A DNA stretch of 36,876 nt from an uncultured Bacteroides sp. Lineage in GTDB: Bacteria; Bacteroidota; Bacteroidia; Bacteroidales; Bacteroidaceae. The translations under genes and the position numbers were made by a program. Within the stretch, counting starts at the first letter, position 1; each line of letters opens with the position of its first letter. The stretch spans positions 1 to 36,876 of the forward strand of contig CASDXG010000078.1 of the NCBI GenBank assembly GCA_949285025.1, given 5' to 3'. Shown piece after piece: positions 30,231-36,876 of the stretch. The notes under the pieces were generated by a model. The model worked only from the letters and a program-made list of their open reading frames with translations, was not told the origin of the DNA and ran no database searches.

Positions 30231-32729
30231 ATGCTTTCTACTTCCTCAAAAATTGCTTTCGGATATCTGATACTGATATGCCTGCTTTTCACAGCAGTCG
30301 GATATATTTATCAGCAAATGACGATACTCACCTCCTCCAATGAAACGGAAGAAATCATAAACCAACGCCGGAAAACGACCCATAAGATCGTCAGTCAGCT
30401 ATATCAGGCTGAAGTTATCGGCCAAACTCTACGGACAGGAAACTTACAAGAATACAATACTTATAAGAAAGCAATGAAGGTTGTAAGCAACTCTGTCGAC
30501 TCACTGCAACTTCTGCTCTCCGACACGATTCAACAGCTACGACTCGACACGATACGCACACTGCTAAGAGAAAAAGAAAGAAACATGCTGTTAGTACTCG
30601 AAGGATTACGCATTCATCCTGCCGATGAATTATTTCAAACGCAAATAGACAGCCTGATTGCCCAACAAGATTCTGTCCTAAAAAATCTGAAAGTGCGCAA
30701 AAAAGTAGTCACACATCATAATTCATATACAGTGTATCATAAGCCGAAAGGGTTCTTTAAGCGCCTGGCAGATGTGTTCTCGCCGGAGGAATCCGATTCC
30801 ACTCAAGTCAGCAATGTTGTACAAGAAATCTATTCCGACACCATAGAAGAGGCATACAATGCGGTTGACACTCTCGCCGGAATTATAAATAACATACAGC
30901 AACGTGTGTCTCAAACACGACAAGAACAACAACGCGTCCTGAACAAACGCATAACACGTCTTAGAACTGCAGGAGGAAAGCTTGGTACTCGAGTCAGCCA
31001 GCTGCTGGAAACAATAGAGAAAGACGAGCAAAAAAACATGCAGGAAAAACTGCAAAAAGAAAAAACAATTCGTGAACAGGCTGCACGTACCATAGCCATT
31101 ATCGCCATAATGGCCATTCTTGTAATTCTGATTTTCTTTATCATCATATGGAAAGACCTGACACGCAGCAATCATTACCGCCGTGAACTGGAAAAATCCA
31201 AATCGTATGCAGAAAATTTACTCGCCACACGAGAGAAACTCATGCTCACCATTACTCATGACATCAAAGCGCCTACCGGGTCCATCATAGGATATATTGA
31301 TCTGCTAATGCGATTGATTCACGACAAACGACAGCAGTTCTATTTAAGCAACATGAAAAGTTCCGCGCAGCATTTACTGAAATTAGTCACCTCTTTGCTT
31401 GATTATCATCGGTTAGAAGCCGGAAAGATGGATCTGAATCCGATAGCATTCAATCCTTACGAACTGTTCCAGGATATTTATAACGGCTTTCTTCCGCTGG
31501 CAGAAAAAAAAGATCTTAACTTGACTCTCGAAAATAATTTGCGACGCAAGCAATTACTTGAGGGAGATCCTTTCCGCATCCGCCAAATAGTTGAGAACTT
31601 GTTAAGCAATGCTTTGAAATTCACTGCAAAGGGGAACATTACAATACATACATCATACCGGGAAGGAATACTCACTTTCAGCGTTTCGGATACCGGATGC
31701 GGCATGAGTGAAGAAGAACAGAAAGAGATTTTCCAAGAGTTTACCCGCTTAAGAAGCGCACAAGGCAAAGAAGGATTCGGATTAGGATTATCCATTACAC
31801 GAAAGCTAACAGAACTTCTAAATGGAAACATCAACATAGAAAGTGCGCCGGGAAAAGGCAGCACATTCCGTATCTCCATTCCGCTACATCCTGCAAACAT
31901 ACGCCAGATAGACGAAAACGCAGAGCGGGAAGAACCGCAAAGCCATTTACGAATCCTACTAATCGACGACGACCGTATACAATTGAACCTGACAGAAGCG
32001 ATGCTACGCTCGCTTCCTAATGGAAGAAATCTTACAATCCGTTCTTGCGTAACGCCGGAAGAATTATTTGAATTGCTGAGAACAGAGCCATTCGATCTGC
32101 TGTTTACCGACATACAAATGCCGGGTATGAATGGTTTTGACCTGCTTCAGGCCTTACGGCATGCCGGTATAGCGCAAGCACGAACGATTCCGGTTATCGC
32201 CATCACTGCACGAAACGATCTTAATGAAACCGATTTTATACAGAAAAAATTTGCAGGATGCCTCTACAAGCCTTTCAACCAATCTGACTTACTGCAAATC
32301 CTTAAAGGAAAAGAACGGAACGTTTCATCTGAATCCCCAAAGGAAACTGAAGAAAAGAACAAGGTCTTTTCCGGAAAAGACGGTTATGATTTTTCCCAAC
32401 TTACAGCATTCTCCGGTAATGATACTGCCGCAGCCAAAGAAATTATCGGAATATTCATACAGGAAACAGAAAAAAACCTGCAACGAATCCAGCAGGCATT
32501 AAAAGAAAACAATATGCACGATATCGCATCCGTTTCTCATAAAATGCTTCCTACATTTATTATGATTCACGCAGTTGATGTCGTTCCTCTACTGCAAAAG
32601 CTGGAATCTTTAAGAGAAAGCACGGAAATACCCGATGAAATTGCCGGTATTATACCCAAAGTTATTACCTGCATAAATGAAATTATCCGACAAGCAAAAA
32701 ACTTAAAAATTTTCCCATCCGAATCATAG
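30231..32729 (+). CDS. Hybrid sensor histidine kinase with receiver and C-terminal HPt domain
   Basis: An inner-membrane tripartite kinase of 832 residues. TM1 is at ~8-27 and TM2 at ~287-307. The ~260-residue periplasmic part between them is mostly helical with coiled-coil character. HisKA contains LMLTITHDIKAPTGSIIGY with phospho-His343. The HATPase has N-box ENLLSNALKF, G1 DTGCGMSEE and G2 GFGLGLSI. The receiver has LLIDDDR and phospho-Asp627 in FTDIQMPGMNG. The last ~110 residues look like an HPt domain, with His770 in SVSHKMLPTF. All phosphorelay residues are present. The following gene encodes a sigma-54 activator with a receiver, its likely final acceptor (inference). The signal sensed is unknown. 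Confidence 0.93.
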   Translation: MLSTSSKIAFGYLILICLLFTAVGYIYQQMTILTSSNETEEIINQRRKTTHKIVSQLYQAEVIGQTLRTGNLQEYNTYKKAMKVVSNSVDSLQLLLSDTIQQLRLDTIRTLLREKERNMLLVLEGLRIHPADELFQTQIDSLIAQQDSVLKNLKVRKKVVTHHNSYTVYHKPKGFFKRLADVFSPEESDSTQVSNVVQEIYSDTIEEAYNAVDTLAGIINNIQQRVSQTRQEQQRVLNKRITRLRTAGGKLGTRVSQLLETIEKDEQKNMQEKLQKEKTIREQAARTIAIIAIMAILVILIFFIIIWKDLTRSNHYRRELEKSKSYAENLLATREKLMLTITHDIKAPTGSIIGYIDLLMRLIHDKRQQFYLSNMKSSAQHLLKLVTSLLDYHRLEAGKMDLNPIAFNPYELFQDIYNGFLPLAEKKDLNLTLENNLRRKQLLEGDPFRIRQIVENLLSNALKFTAKGNITIHTSYREGILTFSVSDTGCGMSEEEQKEIFQEFTRLRSAQGKEGFGLGLSITRKLTELLNGNINIESAPGKGSTFRISIPLHPANIRQIDENAEREEPQSHLRILLIDDDRIQLNLTEAMLRSLPNGRNLTIRSCVTPEELFELLRTEPFDLLFTDIQMPGMNGFDLLQALRHAGIAQARTIPVIAITARNDLNETDFIQKKFAGCLYKPFNQSDLLQILKGKERNVSSESPKETEEKNKVFSGKDGYDFSQLTAFSGNDTAAAKEIIGIFIQETEKNLQRIQQALKENNMHDIASVSHKMLPTFIMIHAVDVVPLLQKLESLRESTEIPDEIAGIIPKVITCINEIIRQAKNLKIFPSES

Positions 32730-32737
32730 AAATCTCC

Positions 32738-32745
32738 TATCTTTG
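32738..32745 (+). promoter_or_regulatory. Bacteroides -7 box before the response regulator gene
   Basis: TATCTTTG lies in the 44-base gap after the kinase stop and 28 bases before the regulator ATG. The activator could therefore be expressed independently of the upstream operon. Confidence 0.55.
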
Positions 32746-32773
32746 TATCAGAAGTTTTTTATTCTCATAGAAA

Positions 32774-34108
32774 ATGAATCCGTCAATACTTATTGTAGAA
32801 GATGATTTAACATTCTCAACCATGCTGAAAACATGGTTGAGAAAGAAGGGATTTGAAGTAGATACTGCAGGAAACGCCGCACGAGCCCGAAAGTTTCTGA
32901 GCGGACACAACTACAATCTGATACTGTCCGACCTTCGACTTCCCGACCAAGACGGAATTCATTTGCTTACGGAACTACGCAAACAGAACAATCAAACCCC
33001 TTTCATTATCATGACAAGCTACGCAGAAATTCAATCTGCGGTACAAGCTATGAAACATGGAGCTGGCGATTATATCACCAAACCGGTACAACCGGACGAA
33101 CTGTTGAAAAAAATCCAGGAGAATATCCGGCAAAAAACAACTCCGGCTCCTGATGAACCCCAAAAGACAAAAGACGAATCTCTTCAATTTATCGAAGGAG
33201 AAAGCGAAACAGCCCGTCAACTGTATAATTATGTACAACTGGTTGCTCCCACTCAGATGTCCGTACTTATCAATGGAGCCAGCGGAACCGGAAAAGAATA
33301 CGTCGCCCACCGCATCCATGAACTAAGCAAACGTGCCGGAAAGCCGTTTGTTGCTATTGACTGTGGCTCGATTCCAAAGGAATTAGCTGCCTCTGAATTC
33401 TTCGGACATGTGAAAGGTTCTTTTACCGGAGCCCTGAATGATAAGACCGGAGCCTTTGAAGAAGCTAATGGAGGAACTCTTTTCTTGGATGAAATCGGTA
33501 ATTTAAGCTACGAAGTACAAGTACAGCTTTTACGGGCTTTACAGGAAAGACACATCCGTCCAATCGGCTCAAATAAAGAAATCGCAGTAGACATCCGACT
33601 GATAAGTGCTACAAATGAGAATCTGACTGAAGCAATAAAAAAAGGAACCTTCCGGGAAGATTTATATCACCGCATCAATGAATTCACTCTTCATATGCCA
33701 TCCTTAAAAGAAAGACCGGAAGATGTGCTGCTGTTTGCCAACTTTTTCCTTGACATGGCTAACCGTGAACTGGGACGAAATCTGACAGGTTTCGACATGG
33801 AAGCCAGCACAGCTCTACAGAGATATGCATGGCCGGGGAATCTCCGACAACTGAAAAATATAGTAAAACGCGCCACACTCCTGGCACAAGGCGAATTCAT
33901 TACACCCAAAGAACTGGGAGAAGAAATCTGTAAACAGACGGAAAACACTTCGGAATCTCTTACCTTACATGATGAAGCAACCGAGAAAAAACGGATTTTA
34001 AACGCATTACAACAGACAAACAACAACAAAAGTCAAGCCGCAAAATTACTGGGAGTAGACAGAAAGACACTGTATAACAAACTAAAGCTCTACAACATCG
34101 AACCATAA
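32774..34108 (+). CDS. Sigma-54-dependent response regulator (NtrC family)
   Basis: A cytoplasmic enhancer-binding protein, 444 residues. The receiver (~4-118) has phospho-Asp53 in LILSDLRLPDQDG. The AAA+ domain (~138-370) has Walker A GASGTGKE (168-175), the sigma-54 contact loop as GSFTGA (215-220, a natural variant of GAFTGA) and Walker B LFLDE (236-240). The C-terminal Fis-type helix-turn-helix (~403-444) includes NNNKSQAAKLLGVDRKTLYNKL. It would use ATP hydrolysis to open sigma-54 promoters after phosphorylation, most likely by the kinase encoded just upstream. A sigma-54 promoter lies 116 bases after its stop codon and is its probable local target. No terminator is seen between the two. 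Confidence 0.95.
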   Translation: MNPSILIVEDDLTFSTMLKTWLRKKGFEVDTAGNAARARKFLSGHNYNLILSDLRLPDQDGIHLLTELRKQNNQTPFIIMTSYAEIQSAVQAMKHGAGDYITKPVQPDELLKKIQENIRQKTTPAPDEPQKTKDESLQFIEGESETARQLYNYVQLVAPTQMSVLINGASGTGKEYVAHRIHELSKRAGKPFVAIDCGSIPKELAASEFFGHVKGSFTGALNDKTGAFEEANGGTLFLDEIGNLSYEVQVQLLRALQERHIRPIGSNKEIAVDIRLISATNENLTEAIKKGTFREDLYHRINEFTLHMPSLKERPEDVLLFANFFLDMANRELGRNLTGFDMEASTALQRYAWPGNLRQLKNIVKRATLLAQGEFITPKELGEEICKQTENTSESLTLHDEATEKKRILNALQQTNNNKSQAAKLLGVDRKTLYNKLKLYNIEP

Positions 34109-34111
34109 GTA

Positions 34112-34170
34112 TGTGGAATTTCTCTACACTTCCCCATAAATATTCCACAATATCCACAGGATTACATTCA
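34112..34170 (+). promoter_or_regulatory. Candidate enhancer sites for the sigma-54 activator
   Basis: TGTGGAAT (34112-34119) and its exact inverse ATTCCACA (34142-34149) form an 8-bp inverted repeat with a 22-base gap. TATTCCACA (34141) and TATCCACA (34151) start exactly 10 bases apart, and a CATTCACA copy follows near 34163. The cluster lies roughly 85-140 bases upstream of the predicted start site, the usual distance for NtrC-type enhancers. Binding by the adjacent regulator is an inference. Confidence 0.45.
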
Positions 34171-34224
34171 CAGGCCAAGCACATTATACCGCTTTATTCC
34201 AACAAGTTACCGCCAAACATGCCT

Positions 34225-34241
34225 TTGGCACAGATGTTGCA
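34225..34241 (+). promoter_or_regulatory. Sigma-54 (-24/-12) promoter
   Basis: TTGGCAC (34225-34231), a 5-base spacer and TTGCA (34237-34241) match the RpoN consensus (TGGCAC-N5-TTGCW), with the required 10 bases between the GG and GC doublets. Transcription would begin near 34251-34253. The -24 element also closes an inverted repeat GCCAAA/TTTGGC (34212-34217 and 34224-34229). Confidence 0.8.
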
Positions 34242-34251
34242 TTACCATTTA

Positions 34252-34440
34252 TGTAAAAAAAGAACAGATAAAAAACGCATAAGAGTATTGACATAACACA
34301 AAAATTAAACAGACTATAACCCAACCCATAAAATAAGAACGAGAGGTTTATCAAGTATAAAGAAAGAAGACCTCTTGACTAAAAAAGAAGATGCCTATGT
34401 GTTAAACAAAAGAGAACGCTGTGACAGCGTTCTCTTTTTT
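34252..34440 (+). ncRNA. Candidate sigma-54-dependent small RNA
   Basis: Inferred from the promoter at 34225-34241 and the intrinsic terminator at 34411-34440. The ~190 bases between contain no credible ORF: an ATG-TAA occurs at once and later ATGs give only a few codons. The 5' two-thirds is A-rich and likely single-stranded. CGAGAGGT (34340-34347) pairs with ACCTCTTG (34370-34377) around a 22-base loop, and the terminator hairpin forms the 3' end. The start site is estimated. The layout recalls enterobacterial GlmY next to a sigma-54 two-component system, but no sequence relation is claimed. Confidence 0.5.
34411..34440. terminator. Strong bidirectional intrinsic terminator
   Basis: AGAGAACGCTG (34411-34421) pairs with CAGCGTTCTCT (34425-34435) around TGA, followed by T6 on the plus strand. 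On the minus strand the stem is followed by TTTGTTT. It therefore serves both the sigma-54 transcript and the convergent rluA-type gene, whose stop codon overlaps its T tract. Confidence 0.9.
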
Positions 34441-35113
34441 ATTTATCCAAGCAAAAACTCTTCCACAGGTTGTCTTCCGGAACAGGAGCTATCAGCTCAA
34501 GTTTTTCTTTAGAAACCGGATGTATAAAGCAGATTTTCCGTGCATGCAGGCTTATACTTCCATCCGGATTGGAACGTGGGAAACCATACTTCAAATCTCC
34601 TTTTATAGGACATCCTATCTTCGCAAGCTGACAACGGATTTGATGATGACGACCTGTCTTCAAATCTACTTCCAACAAACCGTAATTATCCGAACGAGCT
34701 ATCAGTTTATAATGCAAAACGGCCTTTTTGGAATGAGGAACTTCCTTGTCATATGCGTACGATTTATTCTGCTTCTCATTACGCACAAGATAATGAATCA
34801 ACTCTCCTTCGGGTTCTTTTGGAAGATTTTTCACCAATGCCAAATAGGATTTTTTCACATCTCCGGAACGAAACATCTCATTCAACCGCGCCAAAGCCTT
34901 ACTTGTCTTGGCAAAAACGACCAGTCCGCTTACAGGACGGTCCAAACGATGTACCACCCCCAAGAAGACATTTCCGGGCTTCGAATACTTCTCTTTCAGA
35001 TAACGTTTTATCGTTTCTGGTAAAGCCTCATCACCCGTCTTATCTCCCTGCACAATCTCCGAAGGAGCTTTATTCACCACAATAATGTGATTATCCTCGT
35101 AAACAACAGTCAT
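34439..35113 (-). CDS. RluA-family 23S rRNA/tRNA pseudouridine synthase
   Basis: A cytoplasmic enzyme that isomerises specific uridines in rRNA or tRNA to pseudouridine. It has 224 residues from the ATG at 35113 (MTVVYEDNHIIVVNKAP). The catalytic motif is VVHRLDRPVSGLVVFAKT with Asp58. LKTGRHHQIRCQLA and the C-terminal SLHARKICFIHP are family signatures. There is no N-terminal S4 domain, so it is one of the short RluA-type enzymes; the exact target base cannot be assigned. A longer in-frame start at 35176 would place 21 unusual residues across the hairpin upstream, so it was rejected. It follows fabG on the same strand, 92 bases away. Confidence 0.9.
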   Translation of the reverse strand: MTVVYEDNHIIVVNKAPSEIVQGDKTGDEALPETIKRYLKEKYSKPGNVFLGVVHRLDRPVSGLVVFAKTSKALARLNEMFRSGDVKKSYLALVKNLPKEPEGELIHYLVRNEKQNKSYAYDKEVPHSKKAVLHYKLIARSDNYGLLEVDLKTGRHHQIRCQLAKIGCPIKGDLKYGFPRSNPDGSISLHARKICFIHPVSKEKLELIAPVPEDNLWKSFCLDK

Positions 35114-35119
35114 AAACAC

Positions 35120-35171
35120 ATAAAAACTGAAAGACAGAAACCGAAAACGGCCCATACCGCCTCCGGTTTCT
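35120..35171 (-). terminator. Hairpin between fabG and the pseudouridine synthase gene
   Basis: On the minus strand AGAAACCG (35164-35171) pairs with CGGTTTCT (35136-35143), with additional inner CGG/CCG pairing, then a T-rich GTCTTTCAGTTTTTATG. It may be a leaky terminator or an mRNA-processing hairpin within the cluster. Confidence 0.5.
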
Positions 35172-35205
35172 ATCAATTTCCTCGTTTAAACTCTAAAATT
35201 CTTTT

Positions 35206-35952
35206 TTACATATTCATTCCGCCATCTACCTGTATCACCTGACCGGATACGTAAGAAGACAGATCGGACGCCAAGAACAATGCAATATTTGCCACATCTT
35301 CCGGAGTACCACCGCGCCGCAACGGAATACGTTTATTCCATTCTTCTTTCACTTCATCAGAAAGTTTTGCAGTCATTTCCGTAATGATAAATCCCGGAGC
35401 AATGGCATTTGCACGAATACCACGCGAACCTAATTCCTGAGCAATGGATTTGGCAAGTCCTATCAGGCCGGCCTTTGATGCCGAATAATTACATTGTCCG
35501 GCATTGCCATGCACGCCTACCACTGAAGCCATATTAATAATATTACCGCTTTTCTGACGCATCATAATCGGAGTACAAGCATGAATAAAATTAAAGGCCG
35601 ATTTCAAGTTTACATTTAAAACCGCATCCCACTGAGCTTCGCTCATACGCATCATCAAGCCATCCTTCGTAATTCCGGCATTATTTACCAGAATATCAAT
35701 CGTTCCGAAGTCTTCTTTTATCTGCTCTACTACTTTGGCTGTTTCTTCAAAACTTGCCGCATTCGAAGCATAACCCTTAGCTTTCACACCATATGCCGCG
35801 ATTTCGTTCTCGGTATTCTTACCATTCTCATCAATAACCAAATCAGTAAATGCCACATTTGCGCCTTCCGACGCAAACTTCAATGCGATTGCTTTTCCAA
35901 TACCACGCGCAGCACCGGTTACTATCGCTGTCTTTCCTGTTAATAATCCCAT
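35206..35952 (-). CDS. fabG: 3-oxoacyl-[acyl-carrier-protein] reductase
   Basis: An NADPH-dependent short-chain dehydrogenase that reduces 3-oxoacyl-ACP in fatty-acid elongation in the cytoplasm. Its 248 residues are the normal FabG length. The cofactor loop is TGAARGIG (12-19), NNAG is at 90-93, and the catalytic residues are Ser143 (NMASVVG), Tyr156 and Lys160 (NYSASK). IRANAIAPGFIITEM and the C-terminal SYVSGQVIQVDGGMNM are strongly FabG-like. A TetR-family gene ends 24 bases upstream on the same strand and probably shares its transcript. Other SDR specificities are possible, but the end motif and N-terminus favour FabG. Confidence 0.93.
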   Translation of the reverse strand: MGLLTGKTAIVTGAARGIGKAIALKFASEGANVAFTDLVIDENGKNTENEIAAYGVKAKGYASNAASFEETAKVVEQIKEDFGTIDILVNNAGITKDGLMMRMSEAQWDAVLNVNLKSAFNFIHACTPIMMRQKSGNIINMASVVGVHGNAGQCNYSASKAGLIGLAKSIAQELGSRGIRANAIAPGFIITEMTAKLSDEVKEEWNKRIPLRRGGTPEDVANIALFLASDLSSYVSGQVIQVDGGMNM

Positions 35953-35976
35953 AATTGTTCTTTATTTAAAAATTGA

Positions 35977-36570
35977 TTATCTTTCTTTCTTCACGCCCAA
36001 AGCACCATAAACAATCTTCGCCACATAACGCCAACCTGTGGCGTCATCCAAATCTTCACCGATTTGTCCGCGTATGTATGGCACTTCGATTCCTTTAATA
36101 CAATAATGCAAAATATCGGCTGTAATCTCAACATTATCGATATCGAATAGCCCCATTTCTTTCCCTTCCTGCAAAATCATACGGAACAGTTCGATTTCTT
36201 TTGTATCGAAATGCTTACGTATAGCTTCCACCCTCCATATATCCCGAAAAAAATCAGCCCTCAACGTTCCATTCCGATACACAGCCATTTTAATTATATC
36301 CAAATGGGCGTTTATCAATTCCAGAATCTTTTTGTCGGGAGATATCGACTCTTCTGCAACTTTTTCCATTGCATCCAGAAGTCTTTCCAATTCCGATTCT
36401 ACAACAGCCAGATAAATTTGCTCTTTACTCTTAAAATAAGTATACAATGTGCGCCGTCCTTTCTTCGAAGCAACAGCAATATCGTTCATCGTCGTGTCCT
36501 CCACTCCTTTCTTTGCAAAGAGTTGACGAGCAACATCAACAAGTTTATCTCTGGTCTTTAACGCCACCAT
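35977..36570 (-). CDS. TetR/AcrR family transcriptional regulator
   Basis: A 197-residue one-component regulator. The N-terminal helix-turn-helix spans ~8-50: VDVARQLFAKKGVEDTTMND, then IAVASKKGRRTLYTYFKSKE. The all-helical C-terminal ligand/dimer domain follows (IKMAVYRNGTLRADFFRDIW, ITADILHYCIKGIEVPYI). It leads a minus-strand cluster with fabG 24 bases downstream, which suggests control of fatty-acid synthesis or sensing of an acyl ligand; this is inference from position. A consensus promoter lies 30 bases upstream. No obvious palindromic operator was seen there, so autoregulation is undecided. Confidence 0.9.
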   Translation of the reverse strand: MVALKTRDKLVDVARQLFAKKGVEDTTMNDIAVASKKGRRTLYTYFKSKEQIYLAVVESELERLLDAMEKVAEESISPDKKILELINAHLDIIKMAVYRNGTLRADFFRDIWRVEAIRKHFDTKEIELFRMILQEGKEMGLFDIDNVEITADILHYCIKGIEVPYIRGQIGEDLDDATGWRYVAKIVYGALGVKKER

Positions 36571-36599
36571 TTAATCGCACACACATTAATATATACGTA

Positions 36600-36631
36600 C
36601 AAAATTAGCGCATTTCTTCTTCACACACAAA
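36600..36631 (-). promoter_or_regulatory. Consensus Bacteroides promoter for tetR-fabG
   Basis: On the minus strand TTTG (36628-36631), a 20-base spacer and TAATTTTG (36600-36607) match the consensus fully. The -7 box ends 30 bases before the TetR start codon. Confidence 0.75.
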
Positions 36632-36759
36632 TAATACCTCACATATTATCGGCATCCTTTATCAACTTCCTCACATTCTTTCCCATAAAACATCCCGATT
36701 AACGGAATAAAACACGGCAATCTTTTTGAAAGAAATGAAATGTCTAAATAGGAACGCAA

Positions 36760-36856
36760 CGTTTTAGTGTTAACGGCTTCATGCCCAAACCATGAAAAAC
36801 ACTGCGGAGGTCGTCTAACGGCGGGGGCGCAAAGCCCCCTGGAGTGTCCGACAGCA
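36760..36856. other. GC-rich, strongly foldable non-coding stretch at the window edge
   Basis: The 306 bases after the TetR start (36571-36876) carry no supported gene. Up to ~36755 they are AT-rich apart from the tetR promoter. Then AGTGTT (36766-36771) pairs with AACACT (36798-36803) and encloses TTCATG (36778-36783)/CATGAA (36791-36796). A second hairpin, GGGGGC-GCAAA-GCCCCC (36823-36839), is flanked by GTCG and CGAC. The base composition differs from the neighbours. It could be a structured RNA, a transfer/attachment region of a mobile element, or a leader whose gene lies beyond the window. I do not recognise it. Confidence 0.45.
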
Positions 36857-36876
36857 ATACAAAAAACAAGAAAGGG

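Noticed and set aside
31478-32113. A 211-codon minus-strand ORF inside the hybrid kinase
   Set aside because: The HATPase and receiver motifs on the plus strand occupy the same bases; shadow frame.
34111-34296. A 61-codon plus-strand ORF after the response regulator
   Set aside because: It runs straight through the enhancer-like repeats and the sigma-54 promoter, has no signal or domain, and its stop falls inside the predicted transcript.
34421-35023. A 200-codon plus-strand ORF opposite the pseudouridine synthase
   Set aside because: It is antisense to a complete RluA-type gene with all motifs; the composition is that of a shadow frame and it begins in a terminator.

Overview
The window looks like chromosomal DNA from a member of the order Bacteroidales (Bacteroidota). 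The evidence is the repeated Bacteroides-type promoter (-7 box TAnnTTTG, in the best cases with TTTG about 18-20 bases upstream), weak or absent Shine-Dalgarno sites, many lipoproteins, and lineage-typical families: TamL, DUF3316, a single-chain glycyl-tRNA synthetase, GH172 (DUF2961), and a DUF3863-like protein. I cannot assign genus or species from the sequence alone.

Layout. 1-930 (minus) is the N-terminal 310 codons of glycyl-tRNA synthetase, cut by the window edge. It is divergent from a MATE exporter (1160-2527). 2581-13595 is a carbohydrate-degradation locus: a GH27 alpha-galactosidase (minus) divergent from a plus-strand run of GH32 fructanase, GH172, GH2 beta-galactosidase with a ricin-type lectin domain, and a DUF3863-like secreted protein. 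No SusC/SusD pair or dedicated regulator is present, so this is not a canonical PUL. 13851-18374 holds a type II topoisomerase A subunit (parC-like) followed tightly by a DUF3316 protein and an S41 lipoprotein peptidase. tRNA-Leu(UAG) lies at 18451-18532 with a consensus promoter and a perfect terminator. A sugar-nucleotidyltransferase (minus) is divergent from tamB-tamL (19800-26727). Then comes a compact run: cyclophilin lipoprotein, M16 peptidase, second MATE exporter, hybrid histidine kinase and NtrC-type sigma-54 activator (26820-34108). The end of the window is a minus-strand cluster tetR-fabG-rluA (36570-34439), then about 300 bases without a gene, the last ~100 of which are GC-rich and strongly foldable.

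Most interesting. (1) Just after the sigma-54 activator gene there is a near-ideal -24/-12 promoter (34225-34241). It is preceded by repeated TCCACA-like and inverted TGTGGAAT sites at enhancer distance, and followed about 190 bases later by a strong intrinsic terminator with no ORF between. This is a candidate sigma-54-dependent small RNA controlled by the adjacent phosphorelay. (2) The GH27 gene has its catalytic domain in one frame and a recognisable lipoprotein signal peptide in another, with the ATG in a third, which means two apparent frameshifts behind an intact promoter. (3) The GH32 operon promoter has its -7 box inside a perfect 8-bp inverted repeat. (4) The foldable GC-rich stretch at the right edge is unexplained.

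Several genes have a more upstream in-frame TTG, GTG or ATG. In many of these a promoter box, terminator stem or upstream stop codon lies over the longer start, so I chose the internal ATG.
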